A stretch of 64,000 nucleotides of DNA from Xenorhabdus bovienii SS-2004 (GCF_000027225.1 NC_013892.1:682001-746000), one strand, 5' to 3'; shown: positions 34,010 through 45,693, numbered from the stretch's first letter. The notes: generated by a model not told the origin, from the sequence alone. Numbers and translations: made by a program.

Positions 34010-36652
34010 ATGAGCGACATTGCCAGAGAAATCACACCGGTCAATATCGAAGAAGAGCTGAAAAGCTCATATCTGGATTATGCGATGTCCGTTATTGTTG
34101 GACGCGCACTGCCGGATGTTCGAGATGGACTGAAGCCAGTACATCGCCGCGTACTTTTTGCGATGAATGTATTAGGAAATGATTGGAATAAATCCTATAA
34201 AAAATCAGCCCGTGTTGTTGGGGATGTGATAGGTAAATATCACCCACATGGCGACAGCGCTGTTTATGACACGATTGTACGTCTGGCACAACCCTTCTCC
34301 ATGCGTTATATGCTGGTTGACGGTCAGGGCAACTTCGGGTCAGTGGACGGCGATTCTGCGGCTGCGATGCGTTATACCGAAGTACGCATGGCGAAAATTG
34401 CCCATGAACTGCTGGCAGACTTGGAAAAAGAAACTGTCAATTTTGTGCCTAACTATGATGGTACAGAACAGATCCCCGATGTGATGCCAACCCGTATCCC
34501 TAATTTGCTGGTGAATGGCTCATCAGGAATTGCGGTTGGTATGGCAACCAACATTCCACCTCATAACTTATCTGAGGTGGTTGATGGCTGTCTGGCTTAT
34601 ATTGATGATGAAAATATCAGTATAGAAGGCCTGATGGAATACATCCCAGGGCCTGATTTTCCTACAGCGGCTATTATCAATGGACGCCGTGGCATTCAGG
34701 AAGCCTATCGTACCGGTCGCGGTAAAATTTATATTCGCGCCCGCGCAAAAATTGAAACTGACGAAAAAAATGGCCGCGAAACCATTATCGTCAATGAAAT
34801 TCCCTATCAAATAAACAAGGCCCGGCTGATCGAAAAAATTGCCGAGCTGGTGAAAGATAAGCGCATTGAAGGAATCAGTGCACTGCGTGATGAATCCGAT
34901 AAAGATGGCATGCGTATTGTTATCGAAGTGAAGCGCGATGCCGTGGCTGAGGTTGTCCTGAATAACCTGTATTCACTCACGCAGTTGCAGGTTTCATTCG
35001 GTATCAACATGGTTGCTCTGCATCAGGGGCAGCCTAAACTGCTTAACCTGAAAGATATTCTTTCCGCGTTTATCAACCATCGCCGCGAAGTCGTTACACG
35101 CCGGACTATCTTTGAACTGCGCAAAGCCCGCGAACGTGCACATATCCTTGAAGCACTGGCTGTCGCACTGGTCAATATCGATTCTGCCATCGAGCTGATT
35201 CGTCGGGCATCAACCCCTGCCGAAGCCAAAGCAAACCTGATTGCCCAAGCGTGGGAATTGGGTAATGTTTCAGCAATGCTGGAACAGGCTGGTGATGATG
35301 CTGCACGCCCTGAATGGCTGGAGCCGGAATATGGCATTCATGACGGCAAATATTACCTGACCGAACAGCAGGCACAGGCCATTTTGGATCTGCGCTTGCA
35401 GAAACTGACTGGTCTGGAACATGAAAAACTGCTCGATGAATATCGTGAACTGCTGAAATTAATCGGTGAACTGCTTTTCATTCTGGAAAACCCAGAACGT
35501 TTGAGAGAAGTCATTCGTGAAGAACTACTGGCCATCAAAGATCAATATAACGATGCCCGCCGTACTGAACTCACTGAAAACTCAGCGGATATCAATATTG
35601 AAGACCTGATCAATCAGGAAGATGTTGTGGTAACGCTGTCTCATCAGGGATATGTGAAATATCAGCCATTGTCCGATTACGAGGCTCAGCGTCGTGGCGG
35701 TAAAGGCAAATCAGCAGCACGTATCAAAGAAGAAGACTTCCTTGAGCGTTTGCTGGTCGCCAATACACACGATACCATCCTCTGTTTTTCAAACAAAGGT
35801 AAAATGTACTGGATGAAAGTCTACCAGTTGCCGGAAGCAAGCCGTGGCGCGCGTGGACGTCCGATTGTCAACCTATTGCCACTGGAGCAAGAAGAACGCA
35901 TTACAGCCATTCTGCCAGTACGTGAATATGAAGATGGGCTGAATATCTTCATGGCAACCGCAAGTGGGACTGTTAAGAAAACTAAACTCAGTGAATTCAG
36001 TCGTCCACGTAGTGCCGGTATTATCGCGGTAAAACTAAGTGACGGTGATGAATTGATCGGTGTTGACCTGACTGATGGCAGCAACGAAGTCATGCTGTTC
36101 TCTGCGAAGGGTAAAGTCGTTCGTTTCCTCGAAGAAGATGAAGAGACTCTGGAAGACGGTACTATCCGTGTGAAAGGTGTACGTGCAATGGGACGTACAG
36201 CGGCGGGGGTTCGTGGTATCAAACTGAGTGCAGGCGATAAAGTCGTCTCCCTGATCATCCCTCGTGGAGAAGGCGAAATTCTGACTGTCACCGAAAATGG
36301 CTACGGTAAACGTACTGCTCAGAGCGAATATCCGACTAAATCCCGTGCGACTCAAGGTGTCATTTCTATCAAGGTCAGCGAACGCAACGGTGATGTTATC
36401 GGTGCAATTCAGGTTGAAACCACTGATCAGATCATGATGATCACCGATGCGGGGACACTAGTACGTACCCGTGTTTCTGAAGTCAGCGTTGTTGGCCGTA
36501 ACACACAGGGTGTTACTTTGATCCGTACAACAGAAGATGAAAAGGTCGTTGGTTTGCAACGTGTTGCTGAACCTGACGATGATGAAGACGAAGAAAATAA
36601 TATAACGTCTCCTTCTGATGAAGGGAATAGCGAATCAGAAGATCAGGTATAA
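34010..36652 (+). CDS. gyrA: DNA gyrase subunit A
   Basis: An 880-residue breakage-reunion subunit. I chose ATG 34010 ([16 protein letters not shown]) as in E. coli. Tyr122 is in [10 protein letters not shown]; the quinolone region [10 protein letters not shown] has the sensitive-type Ser83 and Asp87. The C-terminal wrapping domain shows the GyrA-box QRRGGKG. Near residue 705 there is an acidic insertion of about 11 residues ([13 protein letters not shown]) between VRF and KGVRAMG compared with E. coli. An acidic tail ends the protein. Confidence 0.98.
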   Translation: MSDIAREITPVNIEEELKSSYLDYAMSVIVGRALPDVRDGLKPVHRRVLFAMNVLGNDWNKSYKKSARVVGDVIGKYHPHGDSAVYDTIVRLAQPFSMRYMLVDGQGNFGSVDGDSAAAMRYTEVRMAKIAHELLADLEKETVNFVPNYDGTEQIPDVMPTRIPNLLVNGSSGIAVGMATNIPPHNLSEVVDGCLAYIDDENISIEGLMEYIPGPDFPTAAIINGRRGIQEAYRTGRGKIYIRARAKIETDEKNGRETIIVNEIPYQINKARLIEKIAELVKDKRIEGISALRDESDKDGMRIVIEVKRDAVAEVVLNNLYSLTQLQVSFGINMVALHQGQPKLLNLKDILSAFINHRREVVTRRTIFELRKARERAHILEALAVALVNIDSAIELIRRASTPAEAKANLIAQAWELGNVSAMLEQAGDDAARPEWLEPEYGIHDGKYYLTEQQAQAILDLRLQKLTGLEHEKLLDEYRELLKLIGELLFILENPERLREVIREELLAIKDQYNDARRTELTENSADINIEDLINQEDVVVTLSHQGYVKYQPLSDYEAQRRGGKGKSAARIKEEDFLERLLVANTHDTILCFSNKGKMYWMKVYQLPEASRGARGRPIVNLLPLEQEERITAILPVREYEDGLNIFMATASGTVKKTKLSEFSRPRSAGIIAVKLSDGDELIGVDLTDGSNEVMLFSAKGKVVRFLEEDEETLEDGTIRVKGVRAMGRTAAGVRGIKLSAGDKVVSLIIPRGEGEILTVTENGYGKRTAQSEYPTKSRATQGVISIKVSERNGDVIGAIQVETTDQIMMITDAGTLVRTRVSEVSVVGRNTQGVTLIRTTEDEKVVGLQRVAEPDDDEDEENNITSPSDEGNSESEDQV

Positions 36653-36691
36653 CATATACCTTTCCTTGACTATTCTATAAAACTATTAAAA

Positions 36692-36721
36692 AAGCAGGCA
36701 TTTTAATGCCTGCTTTTTTTG
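36692..36721 (+). terminator. Rho-independent terminator after gyrA
   Basis: AAGCAGGCAT and ATGCCTGCTT form a ten-pair stem with a short TTTA loop followed by a T-run, about 40 bases past the gyrA stop. Confidence 0.85.
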
Positions 36722-36834
36722 TGCAATTTTTTTACAAAGAACTTACAGGAACCAAATGCTGCTTTGTATTCCCTGCTACACTAGTATATGCTGTTAATAG
36801 TTATTATTAATCATTTTCTTCATCAGGCGATCTT

Positions 36835-39669
36835 TTGAGATATCTATCTTCTTTTCGAACGTCATTAAAGATATCCCGTTACCTTTTTCGGGTGCTTGGC
36901 TTTATGCTGTGGGTATTAGGCGCCTTATTAACCAGTTTTTATCTGGTAAATATTTTTAATGAAGTCAAATCAGACATTCGTCAAGAATATAATACTAACT
37001 ACGATACAATGTTCTCTTATATTCGGCATACTACCAACACCTTGCGGGATATCCAATATATGACGGAGAAACATTTATCACAAAAGAATGAAAAAGATCT
37101 AACTATTACTCTGCCGTATAATAACCCTGCTTTCTCATATACTCCTCTGAATATGAATTCAGATTGTGATCTCTTACGTAAAAGCACACATAGTTATTTG
37201 GACTCATTAAATAATCTGATTTTATTTTGGAAAGATAATATTGCCGCTCCGCGAGGCCTGAATCAGATCTTTCTGGTTGGTACACAAAGTATGTGTATGG
37301 TGAGCTTTTCAGTTCGCAGTACCATAACAGAACCTGAAACACTGAAGAAAATGGTCTACGAAAATTTCCGTAAACTAATCATTTTGAAAGAACAAGGAAA
37401 AGAACGGAATGTCTTTTGGGTCATGCCTAACACAAGAGCTGACAGCGGTACTTTTTATATCCTTGCGCCGATCTATACCAATGGGCAAATGACAGCAGTG
37501 ATAGGTATTGAACAAGCTATCAGGTTAGACTCATTTCTACCAACAAGAAATCGACCTATTTCTATTACAATGCTAAACCACTATAATCAGCCTGAATTAT
37601 ATTACCCAGTAAAAAATGATAATAAATTTCGTTATGCTGACTATAATATACAGACCCCTTATTTTGGTTATGATGAAGGTTTTTCCAATTTATTATTAAA
37701 ACGACGCTTAGCACCATCTTCATTCAACGTTGTTTTTTCATTACCATTAAAATATATCTATAGTGAATTAAAGGTAACAATCATTAACAGTATCGTATTG
37801 AATCTTATCTTTACGATCCTGATTATTTTTTTTGTCTGGTTATTTGAACGTAAAATATTTTCTCCTGCTGAAGAAAATGCTATTCGTCTTGAAGAGCATG
37901 AGCAATTTAACCATAAAATTGTTGCCTCTGCACCAGTTGGCATCAGTATTTTACGGATTAATGATGGTGCCAATATTCTCAGTAATGAACTGGCACATAA
38001 TTACACCAGAATGCTAACGTATGAAGATCAAAAACGTATCGTCGATATTATCTGTGATAAAACCAGCAGCTATATTGATGTTGTCACCAGTAACAACAAT
38101 CACCTGCAAATTAGCTTTGTACATTCACGTTATCGAAATGAAGAAGTAGCAATCTGTGTACTAGTAGATATCAGTACACGGGTAAAAATGGAACAATCAT
38201 TACAGGAAATGGCGTCAGCAGCAGAACAGGCTAATCAGGCAAAATCCATGTTTCTGGCAACAGTCAGCCATGAATTGAGAACACCACTGTATGGCATTAT
38301 TGGCAATCTGGAACTGCTGCAATCTCATACATTGCCATCAGAATCTGCACGGCTACTATCAGCAATGAATAACGCATCATCATTGTTACTAAAAATCATC
38401 AGCGATATTCTCGATTTTTCCAAAATAGAATCTAAGCAGCTCAAAATTGATTCCAAGAAATTCTCTTGTAAAGAAATTGTATTGCATGTGATCTCAAATT
38501 ATCTTCCCCTCATTGTGAAAAAAGAGTTGGGATTATACTGCTATATTGAACCGGACATTCCCGATATTATCAATAATGATCCCGTAAGGTTGCAGCAAAT
38601 TATCTCCAATCTGCTGAATAATGCAATTAAATTCACAGAAACTGGCAGTGTTGTCATTACCATTTCTATAAAGCATAGTTACCTGTATATCAGTATCAAA
38701 GATACCGGGGTTGGAATCGAAGATAAATTACAAACTCAGTTGTTTGAACCATTTTTTCAAATCAACGCCAATAAACAAACCTTCTCGCAAGGTACTGGAT
38801 TGGGATTAGCTATTTGCGAAAAATTGATCAATTTGATGGATGGTGATATTGAATTTATTTCACAACAGTATATTGGTAGTATCTTTTCTATCCGCCTTCC
38901 ATTGTATGGAGCAAAGTATCATACCAAAGCGTATTCCAAAAACCGCACTCAACAAAAAATTGTACTGGCTGTTCGCAATGATTATCTAGAGAAATATCTA
39001 CAGAATTTTCTTACGAAGAACTATTTTCAGATTGCCTTATATGACAAAAGTAAAATAGATGGCACAGAATTGGTGATCCTTGACCAGCCTGATGTACTAG
39101 ACATTGCTGTACGTTACTACATAGAGATATCAGAAAAACATATTGGGCCGCCAAAACAAATTCGAGAACATTACTGGTTGCATAACACTTATCAACTCAT
39201 CGAGCTTGACAGTGTGATCGATAAACTGCTATCAAAAAATAATCATATCTCCCCTGCCACTATATCAATGTCAACATCAATTCGGGCAGATAGCCGCTTG
39301 AGTACCATTAAGATCTTGGTTGTTGATGATCATCCTTTAAACCGACACTTATTGATCGAACAATTAAATACAATAGGATTCAGAACAGCCTCGGCGAATG
39401 ATGGTATTGATGCCATCGAGCACCTGAAAAATAATTCAACGGATATTATTCTGACAGACGTGAATATGCCAAATATGGACGGATATGAGCTCACGAAATA
39501 CCTGAGGGATAAAGGATATACCAGCCCCATCATTGGCATCACTGCTAATGCCCTGGCAGAAGAAAAACAACGTTGTGCGGATGCAGGAATGGATTATTGT
39601 CTATCAAAACCCGTCTCATTGGCAACATTAAGAGATACATTAATAGAATACAGTGATATTCAATCTTAA
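36835..39669 (+). CDS. rcsC: Rcs phosphorelay hybrid sensor kinase RcsC
   Basis: A 944-residue inner-membrane sensor. Two membrane segments (about residues 20-42 and 312-335) flank a periplasmic domain. The kinase core has the phospho-acceptor His479 in TVSHELRTPLYGIIGN, the ATPase part with GTGLGLAICEKL, and the receiver Asp875 in LTDVNMPNMDGYEL. It passes phosphate to RcsD and RcsB. The start is TTG at 36835, chosen because RYLSSFRTSLK matches the E. coli N-terminus and no ATG fits. It converges on rcsB. Confidence 0.95.
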   Translation: MRYLSSFRTSLKISRYLFRVLGFMLWVLGALLTSFYLVNIFNEVKSDIRQEYNTNYDTMFSYIRHTTNTLRDIQYMTEKHLSQKNEKDLTITLPYNNPAFSYTPLNMNSDCDLLRKSTHSYLDSLNNLILFWKDNIAAPRGLNQIFLVGTQSMCMVSFSVRSTITEPETLKKMVYENFRKLIILKEQGKERNVFWVMPNTRADSGTFYILAPIYTNGQMTAVIGIEQAIRLDSFLPTRNRPISITMLNHYNQPELYYPVKNDNKFRYADYNIQTPYFGYDEGFSNLLLKRRLAPSSFNVVFSLPLKYIYSELKVTIINSIVLNLIFTILIIFFVWLFERKIFSPAEENAIRLEEHEQFNHKIVASAPVGISILRINDGANILSNELAHNYTRMLTYEDQKRIVDIICDKTSSYIDVVTSNNNHLQISFVHSRYRNEEVAICVLVDISTRVKMEQSLQEMASAAEQANQAKSMFLATVSHELRTPLYGIIGNLELLQSHTLPSESARLLSAMNNASSLLLKIISDILDFSKIESKQLKIDSKKFSCKEIVLHVISNYLPLIVKKELGLYCYIEPDIPDIINNDPVRLQQIISNLLNNAIKFTETGSVVITISIKHSYLYISIKDTGVGIEDKLQTQLFEPFFQINANKQTFSQGTGLGLAICEKLINLMDGDIEFISQQYIGSIFSIRLPLYGAKYHTKAYSKNRTQQKIVLAVRNDYLEKYLQNFLTKNYFQIALYDKSKIDGTELVILDQPDVLDIAVRYYIEISEKHIGPPKQIREHYWLHNTYQLIELDSVIDKLLSKNNHISPATISMSTSIRADSRLSTIKILVVDDHPLNRHLLIEQLNTIGFRTASANDGIDAIEHLKNNSTDIILTDVNMPNMDGYELTKYLRDKGYTSPIIGITANALAEEKQRCADAGMDYCLSKPVSLATLRDTLIEYSDIQS

Positions 39670-39691
39670 ATTCATTTGCCCATTGGATAAT

Positions 39692-39725
39692 AAAAAAATC
39701 GGTAACAACAATTACCGATTTTTTT
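39692..39725. terminator. Bidirectional terminator between rcsC and rcsB
   Basis: AAATCGGTAA and TTACCGATTT pair around a CAACAA loop, with A-run and T-run on the flanks, serving both convergent genes. Confidence 0.8.
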
Positions 39726-39748
39726 ATTATAAAAAGATAACATATTTA

Positions 39749-40399
39749 TTATCTACCGATATCTTTTTCAATAGTGACAGATGATAAATAATTAAGCAGC
39801 GCAATATCGTTATCTACACCCAGTTTCAGCATAGCTGATTTTTTCTGGCTGCTAATGGTCTTAATACTGCGATTAAGTTTTTTAGCGATATCAGTAACAA
39901 GAAGACCATCCGCAAATAAACGCAGTACTTCACTCTCTTTCGGAGATAATGGTTTATCTCCATAACCATTAGCATTGACTTTTTCCAGCAATTTAGAAAC
40001 ACTTTCAGGTGTAAATTTTTTACCCTTTTGCAAAGCAGAAAGTGCTCTGGGCAAATCAGTAGGTGCTCCCTGCTTTAATACAATTCCCTCAATATCAAGT
40101 TCAAGCACAGCGCTTAAAATAGCTGGGTTATTGTTCATAGTAAGAACAATGATAGCCAGTGTTGGGTAATGCCGTTTAATATATTTTATCAGGGTAATGC
40201 CATCACCGTATTTGTCGCCTGGCATTGACAGATCTGTTATGAGAACATCCGCTTCTATGTGCGGTAAATTGTTAATGAGTGTCGTTGAATTTTCAAACTC
40301 AGCGACAACATTAATCCACTCAATTTGTTCGAGTGATTTACGGATGCCAAACAAAACAATGGGATGGTCATCGGCAATAATGACATTAAGGTTATTCAT
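39749..40399 (-). CDS. rcsB: Response regulator RcsB
   Basis: A 216-residue regulator, exactly E. coli length from ATG 40399. The phospho-acceptor Asp56 is in LITDLSMPGDKYGDG; the C-terminal LuxR-type helix-turn-helix shows LSPKESEVLRLFADG and KLNRSIKTISSQKKSAM. It controls capsule, motility and in these insect pathogens probably lipase and adhesion genes. It overlaps the rcsD 3' end by eight bases. Confidence 0.97.
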   Translation of the reverse strand: MNNLNVIIADDHPIVLFGIRKSLEQIEWINVVAEFENSTTLINNLPHIEADVLITDLSMPGDKYGDGITLIKYIKRHYPTLAIIVLTMNNNPAILSAVLELDIEGIVLKQGAPTDLPRALSALQKGKKFTPESVSKLLEKVNANGYGDKPLSPKESEVLRLFADGLLVTDIAKKLNRSIKTISSQKKSAMLKLGVDNDIALLNYLSSVTIEKDIGR

Positions 40400-43100
40400 A
40401 TTCTTGGTTACCTTGCTGCAACAGCTTCGTGACAAAAGAATCAATACGGCTGATGCTATTTTCGATTTCTATTTCATTATTGTCTGCTATGTGTTGTTCC
40501 AACGCCTCACATGATAATTTGAGCAATTTTAAATCTAACATAGCAAACGCACCCTTAAGGCGGTGTACCGTTTGCGAAAGTAATGTCAAATCATGTCGTT
40601 CCATATCAGTATACAGTTTAGTAATATCCATCGGTACTGTCTCTATAAATAATTTCCTATAATCACTATCTGCCAACTGTGTTTGGTAGCCCTTGAGAAT
40701 ATTGTCAACACTACTGACAACATTGCATTCTGATTTAGGGGTTTCAAGAGCATAGCAAGATTCATCTAGACTGAAATTTTCTTCAACCAGTAACGATATT
40801 GCATTGATAACCGCATCAACAAAATTATAATTACACTTAACCAGATTAGGTTTTATCTGCTTGAAATCAGCCAAACCATCAACTAATAATATAGTTGGTT
40901 TTTCTACTTTGCACTGCATATCCGTAAAGATAATATCGTATTCTTCTGTAACATTCCCTTTGATTTTATCGAAGTATGACGCACCATAATTATTCAAGTA
41001 ATTGTGGATTATTTTACTGATTTCAGGATTACTGATATCAATTAAGGCTGTCACACCCTGCAAAAGCTGAGGCGTTTCGCCATTGTTATCACTATGCTGC
41101 GAAAGAGGCAGGTTAATGACATAATGTGTACCCAAACCCAACTTACTTTTAATTTCAAAATTCCCTCCCATCTTTTTGCACAACTGATTACATAGATAAA
41201 AAGTTAGCCCAGAGTTCGTATAATACTTATCTTCTGCTGATTTGTTCAAGAAGGGATAATTCAAACTGATTAAATCTTTTTCGCTAAGACCTGAACCGGT
41301 ATCAATGAGATCAATTTGAATGCAATTGTCATATTCGCCAGAGCTATTAATGGACAGTGATATTTTTCCATAACTGGTTGTCGTTATTGCGTAATTAAAT
41401 AACAGCGAGACGATTTTAGTTATTGCCACACCATCACCAATGAACAAAGATTCATGATGAAAATTAAAATGGTAATAAATTTTCAATCCCTTGGCATTTA
41501 ATGTCGACAGAGAAGCTTTCAGAATATGCTCCAACCGTGAAGACAAAGAAAATATTTCAGTAGCAGACTGCCAGTCACCAGACTCCAGCTCATTGAGTAA
41601 TGAAATGTTTTCAACCCATTTGGTAATATATTCCGATTTAACCAATAACTTATCCAGCAAGTTCTGCATGTTTTCATCTTGTGATATCTGTTTCAACTGG
41701 GCAGCAATCTCATTTAAGCTCTGAATCGGTATTTTTATTTCATTATTAATATTTGATAGCATTGAACGTCTGGCCTGAACAGTTTTATCATATTCTCGAT
41801 TGGCAAGCTGGAGCCGTCTATTTATCATAACCTCCTGATCTCTATCTTGCAGCAGAAAGAGATATGTTTCGGGTAATAGATTGCTATTATACATCTTGAC
41901 TTCATAATTCGCGTCATCAATAGATGTTTGAATGACGCCATGATGTTGTTGTGCCATAGCCTTAACTTTATTCAAATCAAGATAAGGTATTAACTGTTCT
42001 GCAATTTTATTGCTAGTGATTAACCGATTTGATGAAAAATCGTAGATCAACAAACCGATAGGAATATTGGAGATGATATCATTACCTAAAGAGTCCTTAA
42101 TTTTCAGCTCATGATCCATCGAAGCATTAGGTGTAATATATCTACGGCGGATATAGAACAAACCACTCAATGAGAACATTGCGAAAAGTAATATTGAGAA
42201 CAAGAGCCACATATTCCTGATCAGTAAATCTATAACCAGGGCTTTCAGTGGAACTTGATAAACCAATTCATATGGCATGGCATTGAGATTCTGGGAGAAC
42301 TCTAGCCAAAAACCGTTCAGTGAAACCTCAACTTTATTGGAACCCTCAGCATCATGCAAGTTGGTCAAATTCAAGCGAAAGTTTGCCGGTGACATATCAA
42401 TCGGCAAAAGGTTATTAATGGGCAGTTCAAAGGCGATAACGGTAGTTAATTGCCCAGGCAAATTGAATGCAGCTTTATAAGTATAGAAATAAATATTCTC
42501 CCCACGCAGCACATTGATGGCTGAAATGCTTTCTTTTTCATCCAGCGCTATCGATTGAGCCAACATTTCAGTTCGTTTGGCCTCAGACGTCAGGGTCAGA
42601 TAACTCTCCTTAAACCTGATTTCTGGTTTTAAAATAGGATGAGTTGTTACCAAAAGTAAATTGTTATCCTTACCATTGAGATAATACATAGATTCGTATT
42701 CATTACGGGAACCCCAGAGAATTTCCAGATAGTTAGATAACCGCTGAGCTAGTTGAATACTTGAATGATTGTACTGACCAAAAATAATTGCATCGACTGT
42801 CTTATAACGACTTTCCAGCCAATGGACATCGGGACGCAATTTAAACAATGATGTTGCCTCCTGAGAGGAGGCAGAGAGCGGAATATTAGATTGTTCAAAG
42901 ATATGATTGGCATGATAACGATAATTTTCGATTTGCAATCTCATCTTAACTGTTACACTGCTAATAGCATATTTTTTATCTGTGAGCCAACTATCAAAAT
43001 AGTTATACCCGAATAAAAATAGAGACGTAAAAAGCAAAATAATAAATAGTGCGTAAAAACGGGGAATAGTAGATGGCTTGATAGATGCTTGTTTATACAT
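40392..43100 (-). CDS. rcsD: Rcs phosphotransferase RcsD
   Basis: A 902-residue intermediate of the Rcs relay. Two transmembrane segments (about residues 15-33 and 298-318) flank a periplasmic part; a histidine-kinase-like core lacks the acceptor His; the C-terminal Hpt domain has His846 in SQTVHRLKGAFAML. It moves phosphate from RcsC to RcsB. It is the first gene of the rcsDB operon, downstream of two tRNA genes on the other strand. Confidence 0.95.
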   Translation of the reverse strand: MYKQASIKPSTIPRFYALFIILLFTSLFLFGYNYFDSWLTDKKYAISSVTVKMRLQIENYRYHANHIFEQSNIPLSASSQEATSLFKLRPDVHWLESRYKTVDAIIFGQYNHSSIQLAQRLSNYLEILWGSRNEYESMYYLNGKDNNLLLVTTHPILKPEIRFKESYLTLTSEAKRTEMLAQSIALDEKESISAINVLRGENIYFYTYKAAFNLPGQLTTVIAFELPINNLLPIDMSPANFRLNLTNLHDAEGSNKVEVSLNGFWLEFSQNLNAMPYELVYQVPLKALVIDLLIRNMWLLFSILLFAMFSLSGLFYIRRRYITPNASMDHELKIKDSLGNDIISNIPIGLLIYDFSSNRLITSNKIAEQLIPYLDLNKVKAMAQQHHGVIQTSIDDANYEVKMYNSNLLPETYLFLLQDRDQEVMINRRLQLANREYDKTVQARRSMLSNINNEIKIPIQSLNEIAAQLKQISQDENMQNLLDKLLVKSEYITKWVENISLLNELESGDWQSATEIFSLSSRLEHILKASLSTLNAKGLKIYYHFNFHHESLFIGDGVAITKIVSLLFNYAITTTSYGKISLSINSSGEYDNCIQIDLIDTGSGLSEKDLISLNYPFLNKSAEDKYYTNSGLTFYLCNQLCKKMGGNFEIKSKLGLGTHYVINLPLSQHSDNNGETPQLLQGVTALIDISNPEISKIIHNYLNNYGASYFDKIKGNVTEEYDIIFTDMQCKVEKPTILLVDGLADFKQIKPNLVKCNYNFVDAVINAISLLVEENFSLDESCYALETPKSECNVVSSVDNILKGYQTQLADSDYRKLFIETVPMDITKLYTDMERHDLTLLSQTVHRLKGAFAMLDLKLLKLSCEALEQHIADNNEIEIENSISRIDSFVTKLLQQGNQEYE

Positions 43101-43312
43101 TCTTTGAATAATTGCCTTTAGTGTGAATATATTTTTTGGTTGATTCTACATCAACCCGTAATCAAATAAGCCGTTGTATTATGCTAATACTAGCAGGTTA
43201 GAGAATAAAAAGACCATTACAGATCGAAGATTGAGCAAACAGTAAAAAAATACGTTTTTTTTCCTTCAGGGACTAGACACATCAGAACGATATAGGCATA
43301 ATCTCGCGCCAT

Positions 43313-43400
<88 letters not shown>

Positions 43401-43406
43401 AATTTC

Positions 43407-43482
<76 letters not shown>

Positions 43483-43485
43483 TCT

Positions 43486-43521
43486 AAAAACCCGTTATCT
43501 TCCAGATAACGGGTTTTTTTT
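43486..43521 (+). terminator. Terminator of the tRNA-Ser/tRNA-Thr unit
   Basis: AAACCCGTTATCT pairs with AGATAACGGGTTT around a TCC loop, followed by eight T. Perfect 13-pair stem. Confidence 0.9.
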
Positions 43522-43829
43522 CGGCATTTACGCTACCTGTACTTTCATACCATAGCCCCTGCTTGTTATGTGTCTCCCAAGTTCCAGCTTCCCTCTTCCA
43601 CTAAATCCTGAAAAACAGACTGTCCACTCACACTTTTAATAATCAATGCAACGTGTTTTGAGACACCGAATTTGTATCACCTATCACGAGCAGTCTCTTC
43701 ATCCAACCGCATTTAAGCATGTAATTAATTATTTACACTTGATGTAATCTGAATTTGACAGTTATAAATCAATCCTTTAACCTGCCAATCTTATAACTAT
43801 TTTTCAACATATTCAGAAGCGAGGATCGC
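43522..43829. other. Promoter region of tyrP
   Basis: About 308 bases without a gene. Near 43731-43746 TTACA-N5-TGTAA forms an inverted repeat, but it is in the reverse orientation to a TyrR box, so I do not call one. Confidence 0.4.
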
Positions 43830-45038
43830 GTGAAAAATCGCACTATTGGTAGTATTTTTATCGTCGCTGGAACGACAATTGGTGCGGGGATGCTGGCAAT
43901 GCCACTGGCTTCGGCAGGTGTGGGTTTTGGAACAACACTGGTCATGTTAGTCGCCCTGTGGGCATTGATGAGTTATACAGCTCTCCTGCTAGTAGAAGTC
44001 TATCAATACAATGAGCCCGATTCTGGGCTGGGAACCATTGCAAAACACTATCTTGGTTTGAAAGGGCAATTATTGACCGGGTTCAGTATGCTGTTTCTGA
44101 TGTATGCCTTAACATCCGCTTATATTAGTGGCGCGGGTGAATTACTAACCAGTAGCATTAATGAATGGACAGGTTCTTCATTCTCATTATCAACGGGCGT
44201 GATTTTATTCACTTTAATTGCCGGAGCCGTTGTCTGCATTGGAACCAGTTCCGTAGATTTTATCAACCGGATCTTTTTCAGCGCCAAACTGATCTTTCTG
44301 ATACTGATGCTTGGCCTGATGATGCCCCACATTCACCATGTCAATTTGTTATCCCTGCCCGTTGAACAAGGCCTTGTGTTATCTGCGATTCCTGTCATTT
44401 TCACCTCATTTGGCTTCCATGGCAGCGTACCCAGCATCGTACGATATATGAAAGGAGATATCCGTAAATTACGCTGGATATTTATCATCGGTAGTGCCAT
44501 TCCATTAGCAGCTTATATTTTCTGGCAATTGGGTACTTTGGGCAGCATTGCTCCTACCTCATTTATGGGAATATTAGCCGAAAAATCTGGTCTGGATGGT
44601 TTATTGAGCGCCATTCGTCATGTTGTAGCCTCTCCCCAGACAGAATTATCTGTCCGGATGTTTGCTAATCTGGCACTCGTGACATCCTTTTTAGGCGTTG
44701 CCTTAGGCTTATTTGATTTTCTGGCTGATCTGTTCAAACGTCAGGATAATATAGCAGGAAGGTTTCAGACAGGGTTGCTGACGTTTGTCCCCCCATTGAT
44801 TTTTGCGTTGTTTTATCCCAAAGGGTTTATCATGGCTTTAGGCTATGCAGCTGCTGCACTGTCAATTTTAGCGCTGTTACTGCCGAGTATTCTGGTATTC
44901 AAAGTTCGTCAGCAGCATAAGCGCCAATATCGGGTCTTTGGCGGAACTCCCGCATTAGTTGTGGTTTTCCTCTGTGGTATCATTCTCATTGCCATTCAGA
45001 TTGGCATTGTCGCTGGAATACTACCTGAGGTAGGGTAA
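43830..45038 (+). CDS. tyrP: Tyrosine-specific transport protein TyrP
   Basis: A 402-residue inner-membrane permease with about 11 membrane helices. The start [20 protein letters not shown] and segments [24 protein letters not shown] and [15 protein letters not shown] match E. coli TyrP closely, more than Mtr or TnaB. It imports tyrosine with protons. The start is GTG at 43830 with GAGGAT eight bases upstream. It is monocistronic with a hairpin right after it. Confidence 0.93.
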   Translation: MKNRTIGSIFIVAGTTIGAGMLAMPLASAGVGFGTTLVMLVALWALMSYTALLLVEVYQYNEPDSGLGTIAKHYLGLKGQLLTGFSMLFLMYALTSAYISGAGELLTSSINEWTGSSFSLSTGVILFTLIAGAVVCIGTSSVDFINRIFFSAKLIFLILMLGLMMPHIHHVNLLSLPVEQGLVLSAIPVIFTSFGFHGSVPSIVRYMKGDIRKLRWIFIIGSAIPLAAYIFWQLGTLGSIAPTSFMGILAEKSGLDGLLSAIRHVVASPQTELSVRMFANLALVTSFLGVALGLFDFLADLFKRQDNIAGRFQTGLLTFVPPLIFALFYPKGFIMALGYAAAALSILALLLPSILVFKVRQQHKRQYRVFGGTPALVVVFLCGIILIAIQIGIVAGILPEVG

Positions 45039-45047
45039 TTCATAAAA

Positions 45048-45076
45048 TTATCCGCATTGATGAACGATGCGGATAA
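45048..45076 (+). terminator. Stem-loop after tyrP
   Basis: TTATCCGCAT and ATGCGGATAA pair perfectly over ten bases with a TGATGAACG loop; no long T-run follows, so terminator strength is uncertain. Confidence 0.6.
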
Positions 45077-45150
45077 TCTCGATTATACTTTCCATCTTTC
45101 AAGTTACTGCTTTATTGGCTGCAAATTGAAATCTACTCAGTATAGGTTTA

Positions 45151-45693
45151 TTAGAAGCTGAAGCCGGCCCCAATATAAAAACCTTCTGAAACTTTATTGT
45201 TACGGTTACCATTTTTGCCTTGCAGATCAATAACACGATAACCTGCATCCACAGTCAGCGGCTTAAATAAAGTATAACGGATCCCCCCTGTTGCCTCTGT
45301 ATAAGAATCAACGCCTGATGTCAGCCCTGATGGTGCTCCATAAGCTTCACCATATAGTGACAAGGAAGGTAACACCGCCCAGCTAAGGCCGGCACCCGCA
45401 GCTAACGCAACACCATCTTTTCCTTCTTTTGGCGACAGATAAAGCACTTTACCACCAACGCTTGCCGTTATTGGGCCTACAGGCAGAGCGAAAGCGGTGC
45501 CTAAACTACCAATTTGACCGTTATGATCACTGCGAGTCCAGTTTCCATTCAAAGATAATCCCGCACTTTTATCACCTAGCCCCACAGATGTACTTGTGTA
45601 ATGCTTTCCAGCCTGTACATTCATGGAAATTGCATTTGCCACGCCAGACACAAAAAACAAACTGGCCATGCTGACAGCAATGAAACTTTTCAT
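45151..45693 (-). CDS. yfaZ: YfaZ-family outer membrane protein
   Basis: A 180-residue protein of E. coli YfaZ length from ATG 45693. A signal peptide ends SGVANA; the mature part is Gly- and Ser-rich with repeated beta strands (AGLSLNGNWTRSD, TASVGGKVLYLSP, GAGLSWAVLPSLSLYGEAYG) and ends FYIGAGFSF with the terminal Phe used for BAM insertion. Function is unknown; it may be a small porin-like barrel. Confidence 0.9.
   Translation of the reverse strand: MKSFIAVSMASLFFVSGVANAISMNVQAGKHYTSTSVGLGDKSAGLSLNGNWTRSDHNGQIGSLGTAFALPVGPITASVGGKVLYLSPKEGKDGVALAAGAGLSWAVLPSLSLYGEAYGAPSGLTSGVDSYTEATGGIRYTLFKPLTVDAGYRVIDLQGKNGNRNNKVSEGFYIGAGFSF

Noticed and set aside
43731..43746. Possible TyrR box before tyrP
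   Set aside because: The half sites are in the reverse order (TTACA...TGTAA) compared with TGTAAA-N6-TTTACA.
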